From the NCBI RefSeq assembly GCF_018304945.1, contig NZ_JAGQEE010000001.1, positions 1,736,001 to 1,800,000 on the forward strand: a DNA stretch of 64,000 bases, written 5' to 3'. This document shows positions 1 through 8,521 of the stretch, piece after piece (the stretch's first letter is position 1; the number at the start of each line of letters is the position of its first letter). Made by a program: the position numbers and the translations under genes. The notes under the pieces are model-generated. The model had not been told where the DNA came from. It saw only the letters and a program-made list of their open reading frames with translations, and did no database searches. This DNA is from Collimonas humicola (GTDB taxonomy: Bacteria; Pseudomonadota; Gammaproteobacteria; Burkholderiales; Burkholderiaceae_D).

Positions 1-1
1 C

Positions 2-601
2 GGGCGCGACCACGCCGCCATCGAGCACCACATTGAAGAACTGGCCGCACTCGGCATTTCGCGCCCGAGCGCGGTGCCGCTGTATTACCGCATCGCCAGC
101 AACCAGCTGACGCAAGCGTCGCAGGTTCAGGTAGTCGGGCCGGATTCTTCCGGCGAGGTGGAAACCTTTGTCTTCGCCGCCGGCGGCGAGCTGTATGTCA
201 GCATCGCCTCCGACCATACCGACCGCAAGCTGGAAGCGCATAGCGTGGCGCTGTCGAAACAGGCTTGCGTCAAGCCGGTGGCAAGCCGTGCCTGGCGCCT
301 GGCCGAGGTAGCCGACTACTGGGATGAGCTGGTGATCCGATCCTACATCGAGGAAAACGGCGCCCGGCTGCTGTACCAGGAAGGCGCGCTGGCTTCGCTG
401 CGCACGCCGCAGGACCTGATCGCCGGCTACACCGGCGGCGCAGTCATCCTGCCGGAGGGCAGCGGCATGACCTGCGGCACCGTGGCGGCGATCGGCGGCA
501 TCCGGCCGGCGCATTCATTTACAATGGAATTGTTCGATCCGCGCCGGCAACGCGCGCTGCGCCATCACTACACTGTGGAAGTGCTGCCCGAAGTCGCCTA
601 A
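2..601 (+). CDS. DUF2848 family protein, 5' truncated by window edge
   Basis: The reading frame is open from base 2, so the start lies outside the window; 199 codons plus the stop are visible. The visible N-terminal part (GRDHAAIEHHIEELAALGI, then a proline-rich turn before PLYYR) matches my recollection of DUF2848 proteins, which resemble fumarylacetoacetate hydrolase-fold enzymes and often sit next to an amidase, as here. The amidase follows 45 bases downstream on the same strand, so the two are probably co-transcribed and act on the same unknown amide or acid. Function is inferred from neighbourhood only. Confidence 0.75.
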   Translation, partial: GRDHAAIEHHIEELAALGISRPSAVPLYYRIASNQLTQASQVQVVGPDSSGEVETFVFAAGGELYVSIASDHTDRKLEAHSVALSKQACVKPVASRAWRLAEVADYWDELVIRSYIEENGARLLYQEGALASLRTPQDLIAGYTGGAVILPEGSGMTCGTVAAIGGIRPAHSFTMELFDPRRQRALRHHYTVEVLPEVA

Positions 602-646
602 CGGGACCTGAATCCAGCACCGCCTTTACTTCATTTGCGAGCATGT

Positions 647-2005
647 ATGACTGAGACACTCCCTACCCTGCACAGCCTGGCAGAGGCCCTGCGACAGAAC
701 CGCGCCAGCTCGACCTCGCTCACCGAAGCAGCGCTGACGCGTGCCTTGGATCCGGCCGGCGAAGGCCGCCGTGTTTTTACCGAATTGTATGCCGCGCCGG
801 CAAGGGCGGCGGCGCAGGCCTCCGACCTGTTGCGCGCCAGCGGCCAGCCGCGTTCGCCGATAGAGGGCTTGCCGATTTCGGTCAAGGATTTGTTCGATGT
901 CGCCGGCAGCGTGACCCGCGCCGCCTCGGTAGTGTTGAACGATGCAGCGCCAGCCAGCGTCAATGCCGTGGCGGTGCAGCGCCTGCTGGCGGCGGGCGCG
1001 GTGATCGTCGGCCGCACCAACATGACGGAATTCGCCTACTCCGGGCTCGGTGTCAATCCGCACTACGGCACCCCGCGCAATCCTTGGGACCGCGCCAATG
1101 CCCGGATTCCCGGCGGTTCCTCCTCCGGCGCAGCGGTTTCGGTGAGCGACGGCATGGCGGTGGCCGCCATCGGTTCCGACACCGGCGGCTCGGTGCGCAT
1201 TCCGGCGGCGCTGTGCGGCCTGACCGGTTTCAAGCCGACCGCGCGCCGCGTCCCGCTGGAGGGTACGCTGCCGCTGTCGGCGCAACTCGATTCGCTTGGT
1301 CCGATCGCCGCCAGCGTCAGCTGCTGCGCGGTGCTCGATGCCATCCTGGCCGGCGAGCCGGTGCCGAGCCTGACGCCGTTCCCACTGCGCGGCCTGCGCC
1401 TGGCGCTGCCGACCACGCTGGTGCTGGACGGGGTCGATCAGCAGGTAGCCGCAGCGTTCACCAGCGCCCGCGCTCGGCTGCAAGCGGCCGGCGCCCTGGT
1501 CGACGAAGTGGAGATTCCGGAATTTTCGACCGCAGCAACGATCAATGCCAAAGGCGGCTTCACTGCTGCCGAAGCCTATGCCTGGCACCGCAAGCTGATC
1601 GCCGAACGCGCCGCCAGCTACGACCCGCGCGTGATTTCCCGCATCCGGCGCGGCCAGGAAATCAGCGCAGCAGATCTGCTCGACCTGTTCGCGGCACGCA
1701 AGCAATGGATCGCTGCAATTGAACAACGCGTCGCCGGCTACGACGCCATGCTGATGCCGACCGTGCCTATCGTCGCGCCCCCGATTGCGACGCTGGAAGC
1801 CAGCGATGAAGCCTATTTTGCCGCCAACGGCATGATCCTGCGCAATCCGGCGCTGATCAATTTCCTGGACGGCTGCGCCTTGTCGCTGCCTTGCCATGCG
1901 CCCGGCGCAGCGCCGGTCGGGCTGATGCTGGCGGGCGTTGCCGGGCAGGACAGGAAAATCCTGGAGATCGGCCTGGCGGTGGAAGGTCTGTTGCGCAATA
2001 ATTAA
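647..2005 (+). CDS. amidase signature family hydrolase
   Basis: A 452-residue amidase of the AS (AmiE/GatA) family. The Ser-cisSer-Lys machinery is visible: Lys80 in SVKDLFDVAG, the GGSSSG loop near 156-161 and the nucleophile serine near 182 in the DTGGSVRIP segment. Length fits the family. I chose the ATG at 647 over an in-frame TTG at 635. There is no signal peptide, so it is cytosolic. It lies just after the DUF2848 gene, which suggests one catabolic unit. Lone AS-family genes are often misnamed GatA; no gatB or gatC is nearby, so a tRNA amidotransferase role is unlikely. The substrate is unknown. Confidence 0.88.
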   Translation: MTETLPTLHSLAEALRQNRASSTSLTEAALTRALDPAGEGRRVFTELYAAPARAAAQASDLLRASGQPRSPIEGLPISVKDLFDVAGSVTRAASVVLNDAAPASVNAVAVQRLLAAGAVIVGRTNMTEFAYSGLGVNPHYGTPRNPWDRANARIPGGSSSGAAVSVSDGMAVAAIGSDTGGSVRIPAALCGLTGFKPTARRVPLEGTLPLSAQLDSLGPIAASVSCCAVLDAILAGEPVPSLTPFPLRGLRLALPTTLVLDGVDQQVAAAFTSARARLQAAGALVDEVEIPEFSTAATINAKGGFTAAEAYAWHRKLIAERAASYDPRVISRIRRGQEISAADLLDLFAARKQWIAAIEQRVAGYDAMLMPTVPIVAPPIATLEASDEAYFAANGMILRNPALINFLDGCALSLPCHAPGAAPVGLMLAGVAGQDRKILEIGLAVEGLLRNN

Positions 2006-2016
2006 ATGGAGAGAGT

Positions 2017-2216
2017 CATGTGGGGTCAGAGTTTTTTTACGACGGCAGTATCGTCGTAAATTACTCTGACCCCACATGACGGATTCGGAGAAAGAACGGG
2101 CGTGCTACGTGCTTTTTTTGACAGTGCAGGAGCATGCACTCCGTGGCCCGCTAAGTGGGGTCAGAGTGAAGTTTCTGCAAAAAGCACGCAGAAAATTCAC
2201 TCTGACCCCAGTTAGC
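2017..2216. repeat. composite of two REP-like hairpins (TGGGGTCAGAGT family)
   Basis: Two inverted repeats occupy 2017-2078 and 2150-2216. Each has TGGGGTCAGAGT on the left and its exact complement on the right. The inner stems differ (TTTACGACG with CGTCGTAAA; TTTCTGC with GCAGAAA) but pair in both. The 71-base linker shares ACGGATTCGGAGAAA and ACTCCGTGGCCCG with the linker of the element at 62120-62319, which is inverted and the same length. It lies between two convergent genes and could terminate both. REP elements of this kind are usually spread by RAYT transposases; none is in this window. Confidence 0.85.
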
Positions 2217-2274
2217 TGCGTAAGTTAAGCGCGACAAAAACCTGGTTGCGGTTTTGCCGCTCTTTATGAAATTC

Positions 2275-3093
2275 TCAGTGATCGACCGCCAGCCTGGCCA
2301 CTTGCAGCACTTCGCCGCTGCCCGTATTCTGGACGAAGGCGACAATGCCGAAGCGGTCGGCGCGCAGGTCGGGGGCGATGCTGTCGAGCGCAATCTTTTC
2401 ATGGATCTGCACCATGCCGTTCTTCAGTGCGAACGGGCCCAGCCAGCGCCGCACCACATAGTCGTGATGCAGGGTGACGCCGCCGTTCTCGCCAGCCGCC
2501 ACGTTGGAGACCAGCTTGTTTTCATAGACGGCGATATAGGCCTCGTGGGCATCCTTGGAATCCTGGCGCAGCTTGACGCTGGCGGCCAGGTCGAAGCTGC
2601 GCGGCGCGGTGCCGGACAGCTTGATCGCAATATCCGCAGGCGACGGCTGTGCCGCGATCTTATCGATGGCGGCGTCAGACGCGCTGGCGGAACTCCAGCG
2701 CCGCAGTTCGCGGCCGCCGGCAAAGACTTCAGGGGTATACACCAGGGTGGTTTTGGCATAGCCCGCCAGCTCCTGCTGGCGCGCGGTGAACCGATGATCG
2801 CCGAAGCGGTCCTTCCAGCCCAGGTTGTCCCAATAATCGACATGCAAGGCCAGCGGCACCGCCCGGTCCGGCCTGGTCTGGGCGCCCAGCCTGGACAGCC
2901 ACTGGTCTGCCGGCGGGCAGCTGCTGCAGCCTTCGCTGGAATACAGTTCGACCAGCGCCACCCGGTTGGCCGGACTCTGCGCCATATAGTCGGCGGCGTG
3001 GACGCTCGCGGAAAATCCGAACGCAAGCGCGCCCAGAACAAAGGTTTTAGTAAGGTTGATAGAGGTAGGCACCTGAGTCTCCTGGCTGGTCAT
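2275..3093 (-). CDS. secreted DUF1223 thioredoxin-like protein
   Basis: A 272-residue protein with an N-terminal signal segment ending near residue 33 (SVHAAD) and a thioredoxin-like CxxC motif (Cys56, Cys59) in ELYSSEGCSSCPPAD, the hallmark of DUF1223. The protein should be periplasmic. The family has no settled function; the CxxC suggests thiol or redox chemistry, which is inference. It is convergent with the amidase across the REP pair and reads away from the SDR gene to its right in the same direction. Confidence 0.88.
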   Translation of the reverse strand: MTSQETQVPTSINLTKTFVLGALAFGFSASVHAADYMAQSPANRVALVELYSSEGCSSCPPADQWLSRLGAQTRPDRAVPLALHVDYWDNLGWKDRFGDHRFTARQQELAGYAKTTLVYTPEVFAGGRELRRWSSASASDAAIDKIAAQPSPADIAIKLSGTAPRSFDLAASVKLRQDSKDAHEAYIAVYENKLVSNVAAGENGGVTLHHDYVVRRWLGPFALKNGMVQIHEKIALDSIAPDLRADRFGIVAFVQNTGSGEVLQVARLAVDH

Positions 3094-3154
3094 GTGAAGC
3101 TTGGTCGTAGCGCGCGCCGCTTCCTTACAAATCCGCCCGGCCTCAGGCCCATCC

Positions 3155-3940
3155 CTATGGCGCCCGGTACAGGTTGATCACGTCCCGCTCCACCCGCACC
3201 AGGTTCTGCCCGGCATCGACGACGAATTCCGCGCCGTTGAAAGATTGCCTCGTCAACAACAAGATGGCGTCGGCGATTTCCGTGGTCGGCGCGATATAGC
3301 CTAGCGGCGTCGAGCGGGCCGAGGAATACTCGAAATCGGCCTGGGTCTGGTCGCCGCTGGGCGTCATCAGGCCAGGATACAGCGCATTCACGCGCAGCAC
3401 CGGCGCCGCCGACATGGCCAGCATTGCGGTCAGGTTGCCGAGCGCCGCCTTGGCCACGGTGTAACTGAAATCCTCCGGATGAAAATTCGCCTTCACCTTC
3501 TGGTCCACCACATTGATCACCACGCCCTGCTGGCCGCGCTGCGCCGCTTGCCGATGAAAAGCCTGGGTCAGCAGCAGCGGCGCACGGCAGTTGACTTGCC
3601 AGGAGCGCTCCAGGTCATCGAGCGCAAAATCGGCCAGCGTGTCGGGAAAAAAAATCGCCGCACAGTTGACCAGCACGTCGAGCCTGCCGAAGCCGGCATA
3701 GGCGGCGTCGACCATGGCCGCCAATTCCGACGGCGACTGCAGGTCGGCCCGGTGGGCGACGGCAACGCCGCCTCCGGCTTCAATTTCCTGCACTGTCTGC
3801 AGAGCGTCCTGCTGCGAGCTGCCGTAGTGCACCACCACGGCATAGCCGGCGGCGGCAAAGCGCTCGGCAATGACCCGCCCGACCCGCCGGGCAGCGCCGG
3901 TGATCAGCGCCACCGGCTGCTGCGTAGCCGGCGTGCTCAA
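3155..3940 (-). CDS. SDR oxidoreductase, FolM/PTR1-type pteridine reductase
   Basis: A 261-residue short-chain dehydrogenase. It has the TGX3RXG cofactor motif (residues 14-21) characteristic of pteridine reductase PTR1 and FolM rather than the usual TGxxxGxG. The catalytic set is Asp146-Tyr160-Lys164, with Asp in place of the classical Ser, again as in FolM/PTR1. The start ATG overlaps the stop of the carbinolamine dehydratase gene by four bases, so they are translationally coupled. Together they would regenerate a tetrahydropterin cofactor (tetrahydromonapterin in other proteobacteria). No phenylalanine hydroxylase gene is in the window. Confidence 0.85.
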   Translation of the reverse strand: MSTPATQQPVALITGAARRVGRVIAERFAAAGYAVVVHYGSSQQDALQTVQEIEAGGGVAVAHRADLQSPSELAAMVDAAYAGFGRLDVLVNCAAIFFPDTLADFALDDLERSWQVNCRAPLLLTQAFHRQAAQRGQQGVVINVVDQKVKANFHPEDFSYTVAKAALGNLTAMLAMSAAPVLRVNALYPGLMTPSGDQTQADFEYSSARSTPLGYIAPTTEIADAILLLTRQSFNGAEFVVDAGQNLVRVERDVINLYRAP

Positions 3941-4239
3941 TGCTTGGCGGCAGCGCCAGCGCTGCTATCCATGAATTGCGCCAGGCGCAGGTCGAGGTCG
4001 GTGACGCCGTTGGCATCGTGCGTGGTCAGCAGCACGTCGACGCGGTTATATACGTTGGACCATTCCGGATGATGATCCATTTTCTCAGCCAGCAAGGCGA
4101 CGCGGGTCATGAAGCCGAAGGCAGCGTTGAAATCGGCAAACTTGAAAGTCTTTTGAATCGCGTCGCGGCCTTCGGCTGCGGTCCAGGTAGTGAGCGTCTG
4201 CAGGGCGGCGGCGGCGCCGATATGGTTGGAATGAGGCAT
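3937..4239 (-). CDS. phhB: 4a-hydroxytetrahydrobiopterin dehydratase (pterin carbinolamine dehydratase)
   Basis: A 100-residue protein with the family signature [14 protein letters not shown]: His56, His57 and Pro58, followed by His74 in TTHD. These are the residues that dehydrate 4a-hydroxytetrahydropterin formed by aromatic amino acid hydroxylases. I chose the ATG at 4239; a TTG at 4266 would add nine unlikely residues. It is the first gene of a two-gene operon with the FolM/PTR1-like reductase, overlapping it by four bases. The symbol follows the Pseudomonas name. Confidence 0.9.
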   Translation of the reverse strand: MPHSNHIGAAAALQTLTTWTAAEGRDAIQKTFKFADFNAAFGFMTRVALLAEKMDHHPEWSNVYNRVDVLLTTHDANGVTDLDLRLAQFMDSSAGAAAKH

Positions 4240-4329
4240 GGGAGTATCCGTTCGTGAAAACCCCAATTCTATAACCGGAAGCGTCCAGCTGCGCGCTTTT
4301 GCGACGCCAGATGCTCCCCCGCGGCCGCT

Positions 4330-4478
4330 TCATTGCCGGGAAGGCAGCTTGCGGCCGAAGAAATCGACGATTTCGGCGTTTATCCTGGCATGTTCGGCGC
4401 TTCTGTCTACGCCCGGGGCATCGTCGCAGATCAGCGGCGCCGAGGCCGTTAATACTGCGCTGCGTGGGATTGCTTATT
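4330..4478 (-). pseudogene. possible 3' remnant of an alpha/beta-hydrolase gene
   Basis: On the minus strand a frame of about 48 codons ends at 4330 and reads APLICDDAPGVDRSAEH followed by ARINAEIVDFFGRKLP. This resembles the C-terminal helix of alpha/beta hydrolases, but the frame is closed upstream by TAA and has no start. It could be the tail of a decayed gene upstream of phhB. The rest of 4267-4656 shows no gene. The call rests on a short segment and is weak. Confidence 0.3.
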
Positions 4479-4656
4479 TGCATTAAAAATACGCTAGCCA
4501 GCTACTTGATCTATGACGCCGGAAGATCAACAATTGTCTCTGCCGGCATTTTTTTTACCGGCTTGTCAACCGCGCGCCCGGCGCCTGACGTTAATGAACT
4601 CAGAATCAAGCTGAAACGGCGCAATCGCTGCCATCCACCACGAATAGGGGAACACC

Positions 4657-4911
4657 ATGAAAACGAAAATCATTGCTGTCATGTTATGCGCGCTTGCACT
4701 GGCAGGCACCACCGGCGCCGCCAGCGCCAAAGGCTGCCTGAAAGGCGCTGCGGTAGGCGGCGTGGCGGGGCACTATGCCGGTCATCATGCTGTGGTTGGC
4801 GCTATCGGCGGCTGCGTGGTCGGACGGCACCTGGCCAATAAAAAAGCGGCCGACCAGGCTGCGGCGGCGCATGCGGCAGCCCCTGCTGCGCAGCCGGCCC
4901 CAGCCAAGTAA
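4657..4911 (+). CDS. small secreted glycine-zipper protein
   Basis: An 84-residue protein with a clear signal peptide (cleavage near ASAKG, residue 25). A Gly-rich stretch with GxxxG-like spacing follows (GAAVGGVAGHYAGHHAVVGAIGG), then a basic AANKKAA-type region and an Ala/Pro tail. Glycine zippers occur in outer-membrane-associated proteins such as the 17 kDa/Rick17 group. The start is preceded by AGGGGAACACC, a fair ribosome-binding site. A strong terminator follows at 4966, so it is a single-gene unit. Confidence 0.75.
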   Translation: MKTKIIAVMLCALALAGTTGAASAKGCLKGAAVGGVAGHYAGHHAVVGAIGGCVVGRHLANKKAADQAAAAHAAAPAAQPAPAK

Positions 4912-4965
4912 GCAACTGTCTGGCCGCGCCAGGGCCGCAAACGGCCTTGGCGCGCTGCCGGCAGC

Positions 4966-5003
4966 AAGCCCGCGCCGACTTGTTTCGCGCGGGCTTGTTT
5001 TTT
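4966..5003 (+). terminator. rho-independent terminator
   Basis: AAGCCCGCGC pairs with GCGCGGGCTT across a 10-base loop and is followed by GTTTTTT. It closes the small glycine-zipper gene. Confidence 0.85.
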
Positions 5004-5065
5004 AGCGCCTGCAGCAAAGCGAGCTTGTCGGCATAATGATCGCCCCTGCACCTACTTCGGGCCAC

Positions 5066-5605
5066 ATGAAATTCCTCGCCATCTGCGGCAGCCTGCGCGC
5101 TGCCTCGCATAATTCCGCCCTGCTGCGCGCCATGGCGCGCCTGGCGCCGGCCGCAACCAGCATCGAGCTGTATCGCGGCCTGGGCGACCTGCCGCTGTTC
5201 AATCCTGACATCGAAGCCAGCGATCCGGCGCCGGTGGCGGCGCTGCGCGCCCGCATCATAGCCGCCGACGCCCTGCTGATCGCCAGCCCTGAATATGCGC
5301 ACGGCATCACCGGTGCGATGAAGAATGCGCTGGACTGGATGGTCGGCTGCGAAGCTTTCGTGCACAAGCCGGTGGCGTTGCTCAACGCTTCGCCGCGGGC
5401 AACGCACGCACAGGCATCACTAAGAGAAATAGTGACGATGATGTCGGCGCAGATCGTCGAAGAGGCATCGGTCACCGTGCCGGTCCTGGGCTCTGGACTG
5501 AGCGAAGAACAGATCGCCGCCCACCCCGAAATTTCCGCGCTGCTGCGTACCGCGCTGGCGGCCTTGCGGGCTGCGGTGGCGGCTGGCGGCACACAGCAGC
5601 GCTAG
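5066..5605 (+). CDS. NADPH-dependent FMN reductase family protein
   Basis: A 179-residue flavodoxin-like reductase. The N-terminus KFLAICGSLRAASHNSALLR contains the phosphate-binding loop GSLR, and SPEYAHGITGAMKNALDW is the second flavin-binding segment typical of ArsH/ChrR/SsuE-like NAD(P)H:FMN reductases. An in-frame ATG at 5036 would add ten residues; family starts favour 5066. It is cytosolic, with quinone, chromate or azo substrates possible. The tautomerase gene follows in the same direction after 52 bases. Confidence 0.82.
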   Translation: MKFLAICGSLRAASHNSALLRAMARLAPAATSIELYRGLGDLPLFNPDIEASDPAPVAALRARIIAADALLIASPEYAHGITGAMKNALDWMVGCEAFVHKPVALLNASPRATHAQASLREIVTMMSAQIVEEASVTVPVLGSGLSEEQIAAHPEISALLRTALAALRAAVAAGGTQQR

Positions 5606-5657
5606 CGTTTAGCTTGTATGATTCAGCATCGCCATCGCCTCAAAAGGAAAGCACGCT

Positions 5658-5858
5658 ATGCCATATGTAAATATTCAAATCACCAAGGGCGCCAGCCGCC
5701 AGCAGAAGGAAGAGCTGGTCAAGGACGTCACCGCTTCGCTGGTGCGGGTGCTGGGTAAAAAGCCCGAGCAGACCCATATCGTGATCCAGGAAATCAACGA
5801 GGACGACTGGGGCTTCGGCGGCATGCTGTCCGACGACTACAAGAAACTGCACGGCTGA
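5658..5858 (+). CDS. 4-oxalocrotonate tautomerase family protein
   Basis: A 66-residue tautomerase. Pro1 (after Met removal), the catalytic base of the family, is in MPYVNIQITKG. The conserved turn GKKPEQTHIVIQEI and a WGFGG segment follow. AAAGGAAAG lies upstream of the ATG. It interconverts enol and keto acids; the true substrate cannot be told from sequence. No aromatic meta-cleavage genes are near. Confidence 0.88.
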   Translation: MPYVNIQITKGASRQQKEELVKDVTASLVRVLGKKPEQTHIVIQEINEDDWGFGGMLSDDYKKLHG

Positions 5859-5870
5859 CGCTGCAGCGGC

Positions 5871-5888
5871 ATCCCGGTCCGCCGGGAT
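5871..5888. terminator. possible terminator hairpin between convergent genes
   Basis: ATCCCGG pairs with CCGGGAT across a four-base loop, midway between the tautomerase gene and the convergent DUF1304 gene. There is no T-run, so factor-independent termination is doubtful. Confidence 0.35.
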
Positions 5889-5903
5889 AGCGCGCCTGCC
5901 GGT

Positions 5904-6263
5904 CTAGCGGAACGCCAGCAGCAAGGCCAGCGCAAGCGCGGCCGGCAAAGCTTGAATGAACAGAATCTTGCGGCCCACCGTGATGGCGCCGAAGATGCCG
6001 GCGACGATCACGCAGGCGAGGAAAAAAACCTTAATCGACAAGCCAGCTTCGCCCAGGCAGATGCCCCACGCCAGGCCTGCGGCCAGGAAGCCGTTGTACA
6101 GGCCCTGGTTGGCGGCCAGCGCCTTGGACGCGGAAGCGAACTCTGGCGTCAACTTGAAAGTCTTGCGGCCGAACGGCTTATCCCACAAGAACATTTCGAG
6201 CACCAGGAAATACACGTGCAGTAGAGCGACCAGGGCGATCAGCAGGTTGGCGATAGTATTCAA
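5904..6263 (-). CDS. DUF1304 membrane protein
   Basis: A 119-residue protein with four predicted membrane segments (about 5-25, 52-70, 75-95, 99-118). The conserved LVALLHVYFLVLEMFLW start and the AANQGLYNGFLAAGL segment identify DUF1304. Function is unknown. The promoter region at 6280-6310 is a run of ATATTTGAT-like direct repeats. The gene reads the same way as the GST gene upstream, with a 123-base gap. Confidence 0.85.
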   Translation of the reverse strand: MNTIANLLIALVALLHVYFLVLEMFLWDKPFGRKTFKLTPEFASASKALAANQGLYNGFLAAGLAWGICLGEAGLSIKVFFLACVIVAGIFGAITVGRKILFIQALPAALALALLLAFR

Positions 6264-6386
6264 GAAGAGCTCCCTATTGTTGATATTTGATATTTAATAT
6301 TTGATATTCGATTTATCGATGCCGCGCAGCCGCAGGCCGGCGGACCGGCAAGCTGCGGCTGCCGGATTTTCCCTGCGCTCATCCGC

Positions 6387-7037
6387 TCAGGATTTCGCTG
6401 CTGCCTGGCCGGCGAGCTGCGCTGACAGCTCTGCATCCAGGGCCGTCACCCGCTGCACCGCCGGGCGGGCATTGATCCGGTCGATATAGGCCTGGATCAC
6501 CGGCGACATCGGCACTATCTGGAAACCGGTGGTCCAGGTCAGCGCCGTGCCCCACAGGATATCGGCGGCGCTGAACTTCTCGCCTAGCATGTACGGCCCC
6601 TGCTGCAACTGGTCGGTGAGCGTCTTGAGCATGGTGTCGAAATCGCCGTAGGGACAGGTCGATGGCGATGCCGGCGGATTCTTCTGCGCGCGGTCGACCA
6701 CCGCCGGCTCAAAACAAGAACCGTAGTAGACCATCCAGCGCAGGTAAGGGCCGCGCAAGGGATCGTCGAGCGCCGGCGCCAAGCCCTTGTCCATGTAGAG
6801 ATCCGCCAGGTACAGGAAGACAGCGCCTTGTTCCGTGATGAGAGCATCGCCATGCCTGATCGCCGGCACCTTTCCCATCGGATTGATCGCCAGGTAAGCG
6901 GCGCTGCGCTGCTCGCCGGCTTTGATGTTGAGGGCGTGCAGTTCATAGTCTGCGCCCAGCTCTTCCAGCAGGATACGGGTGCCCTTGGAGCGCGTGTTCG
7001 GGCAATGAAAAAACGTGATGCGGCGAGTCTCTGTCAT
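6387..7037 (-). CDS. glutathione S-transferase
   Basis: A 216-residue GST. The thioredoxin-like N-domain includes FFHCPNTRSKGTRILLEELG, the cis-Pro loop MGKVPAI and the glutathione gamma-glutamyl-binding TEQGAVFLYLAD (usually ESxAI). The C-terminal all-helical domain starts near 95. The CPNTRS motif has Ser/Cys candidates for catalysis. It is cytosolic and class assignment is uncertain. Confidence 0.88.
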   Translation of the reverse strand: MTETRRITFFHCPNTRSKGTRILLEELGADYELHALNIKAGEQRSAAYLAINPMGKVPAIRHGDALITEQGAVFLYLADLYMDKGLAPALDDPLRGPYLRWMVYYGSCFEPAVVDRAQKNPPASPSTCPYGDFDTMLKTLTDQLQQGPYMLGEKFSAADILWGTALTWTTGFQIVPMSPVIQAYIDRINARPAVQRVTALDAELSAQLAGQAAAKS

Positions 7038-7406
7038 GGCGCTTTCCTCTTGATTTTAAGCGGCGGTGGGAACGCCTAATATATATCAAGGAGCAGTGAC
7101 ACATTAAGAAACAAATCCTTCTTATTTTCCCGCAGCGGTAGTCGAAATCCTCTATTTTTAGGAAAGGAAAATCATTCTCTTAGCTTAATGACAAGCTGAT
7201 CGCAGTGGTTTCCAGCGCCTTCGGCAGCTTCGTAAATTCCCATTTCTCATAGGTAAATCACATCAAGGGCAGCGCCGATGGCGCGCATTCCTCCCCGTTT
7301 GCTCCCCTGTAAATGAGCGGTGAAAAGTGTAAGTAAATGCACAGGACACATTATTCCGGACCTGGCTTCGTACAATCGTTAGCACTGAACTCATTCAGGA
7401 GCGCAT
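7038..7406. other. intergenic region between divergent genes, no gene seen
   Basis: The 369 bases between the GST gene and the WxxGxW protein gene are AT-richer than their surroundings and contain no supportable ORF. They probably hold the promoters of both divergent genes. I could not pick out a clear operator. Confidence 0.5.
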
Positions 7407-7823
7407 ATGAAACAGCAACTCAGCATCGCAGCGATCATCGCCGGACACTTCTCGTCTTTCGTGAACCCCTCGCAAAAAAGCCGAGGCGGGCCTATCCCGG
7501 CCGGTCCCAGCGTCATTCTCAGGAATCCGCCGCCGCCAGCCAAGCAGGAAGCCGAACCGCACGCGCGCGCCGGGCTGGTATGGAGCCCTGGTTTCTGGGA
7601 TTACGTCGATGGCTGGTATGTATGGGAAGCCGGCCACTGGGAACTGGCGCGCGCCGACCAGCATTACCTGAAGCCGGGCTGGCACAAAGTCATCCATGGC
7701 TGGAAGCTGCAACGCGGCGAATGGCGCGCGGCAACGGCGAGCTTTATCCGCAACAGCGCGAAGGCCAAGGAACAGGAAGACAAGCCGGGCCAGCATTACG
7801 ATCCGCTGGCGGCATTCCGCTAG
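7407..7823 (+). CDS. WxxGxW-repeat secreted protein
   Basis: A 138-residue protein. Residues about 53-105 carry tandem aromatic repeats (VWSPGFWDYVDGWYVW, EAGHWELARAD, LKPGWHKVIHGW) like those of YXWGXW/BcpO-type repeat proteins. The N-terminus is hydrophobic but a weak signal peptide. TTCAGGAGCGCAT is a good ribosome-binding site. A bidirectional terminator follows. Function is unknown; such proteins are usually envelope-associated. Confidence 0.7.
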   Translation: MKQQLSIAAIIAGHFSSFVNPSQKSRGGPIPAGPSVILRNPPPPAKQEAEPHARAGLVWSPGFWDYVDGWYVWEAGHWELARADQHYLKPGWHKVIHGWKLQRGEWRAATASFIRNSAKAKEQEDKPGQHYDPLAAFR

Positions 7824-7857
7824 ACCGAAGCAACGCCGCAGCACGGTCTGCCTTTAC

Positions 7858-7887
7858 AAAAATCGCCACGCTGTGGCGATTTTTTTC
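7858..7887. terminator. bidirectional rho-independent terminator
   Basis: AAAAATCGCCAC pairs with GTGGCGATTTTT around a GCT loop, with A- and T-runs on both sides. It serves the convergent genes ending at 7823 (+) and 7902 (-). Confidence 0.85.
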
Positions 7888-7901
7888 GCCTGAAATATAT
7901 C

Positions 7902-8111
7902 CTATCCCGCCCGTTTCAGCAGCCCGTGCGAGCGGCTGCGTTCCTGGCAGCGGAAGCAGATCCAGCGCCGGGATTTATTGCGCATCACAAAATCGCCTTC
8001 CGCTACCGCCACTTCACCCTGATGGTGCGAACAATAGCGTTTGCCGGTCACGTTTGCGGTGGCCTGGGTAACCAGCGCCAGCCGGTCTTGTCGCTGCAGA
8101 TATGCGGTCAT
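7902..8111 (-). CDS. small protein with paired-cysteine (zinc-ribbon-like) motif
   Basis: A 69-residue protein with a CSHHQGEV segment and a WICFRCQER CxxC pair, spaced like a small treble-clef or zinc ribbon. I do not recognise the family. It is followed by a shared terminator. It could be a nucleic-acid-binding or redox-sensing peptide; this is inference. Confidence 0.5.
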   Translation of the reverse strand: MTAYLQRQDRLALVTQATANVTGKRYCSHHQGEVAVAEGDFVMRNKSRRWICFRCQERSRSHGLLKRAG

Positions 8112-8174
8112 TGCTGAATCTTCCTTCTACAAATGCTTGCCTGCTCCGCCCCTCTGAATGCAGGCCTGACAGGG

Positions 8175-8369
8175 CTATTTCCCAAACGGATTGATATTCA
8201 CGGCATCTTTTGGCGGGCCCGACGCCACGCCTGGAGCACTGTTCTTGTCCTGCGCCGCGACGACGCCGTGCTTTGCCGCGCCTGAATCGTCGGCTGCCCA
8301 CACGGCATAGATGCTGCCCAGACCCAACGCAAGCGCCGCGGCAAGCCAGGCCAGATTCGATTTATTCAT
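8175..8369 (-). CDS. small hypothetical secreted or membrane-anchored protein
   Basis: A 64-residue ORF with an N-terminal hydrophobic segment (residues 6-25, LAWLAAALALGLGSIYAVWA) that may be a signal peptide or anchor. A low-complexity polar tail ending NINPFGK follows. No family is recognised. It reads the same way as the two neighbouring genes. Confidence 0.5.
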   Translation of the reverse strand: MNKSNLAWLAAALALGLGSIYAVWAADDSGAAKHGVVAAQDKNSAPGVASGPPKDAVNINPFGK

Positions 8370-8521
8370 GTCGATTCTCCGTACGCCATCGCAATTCTGT
8401 CAAACCATCCTTTTTTTTCCGATCCATTTATTGCGGCTGCGTCGCCGCTGCGGACCGGAATGCCCGCAGCGGCGATGTCCTGCTCAACTTCTATAAAAAA
8501 CCCGGACAGGCGCTTTGCCGA

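Noticed and set aside
635-646. Upstream TTG start for the amidase
   Set aside because: It would add four residues only; the ATG at 647 is a stronger codon and matches the family start.
626-2077. 483-codon open frame antisense to the amidase
   Set aside because: It has Arg/Gln-rich random composition and covers an amidase with intact catalytic motifs.
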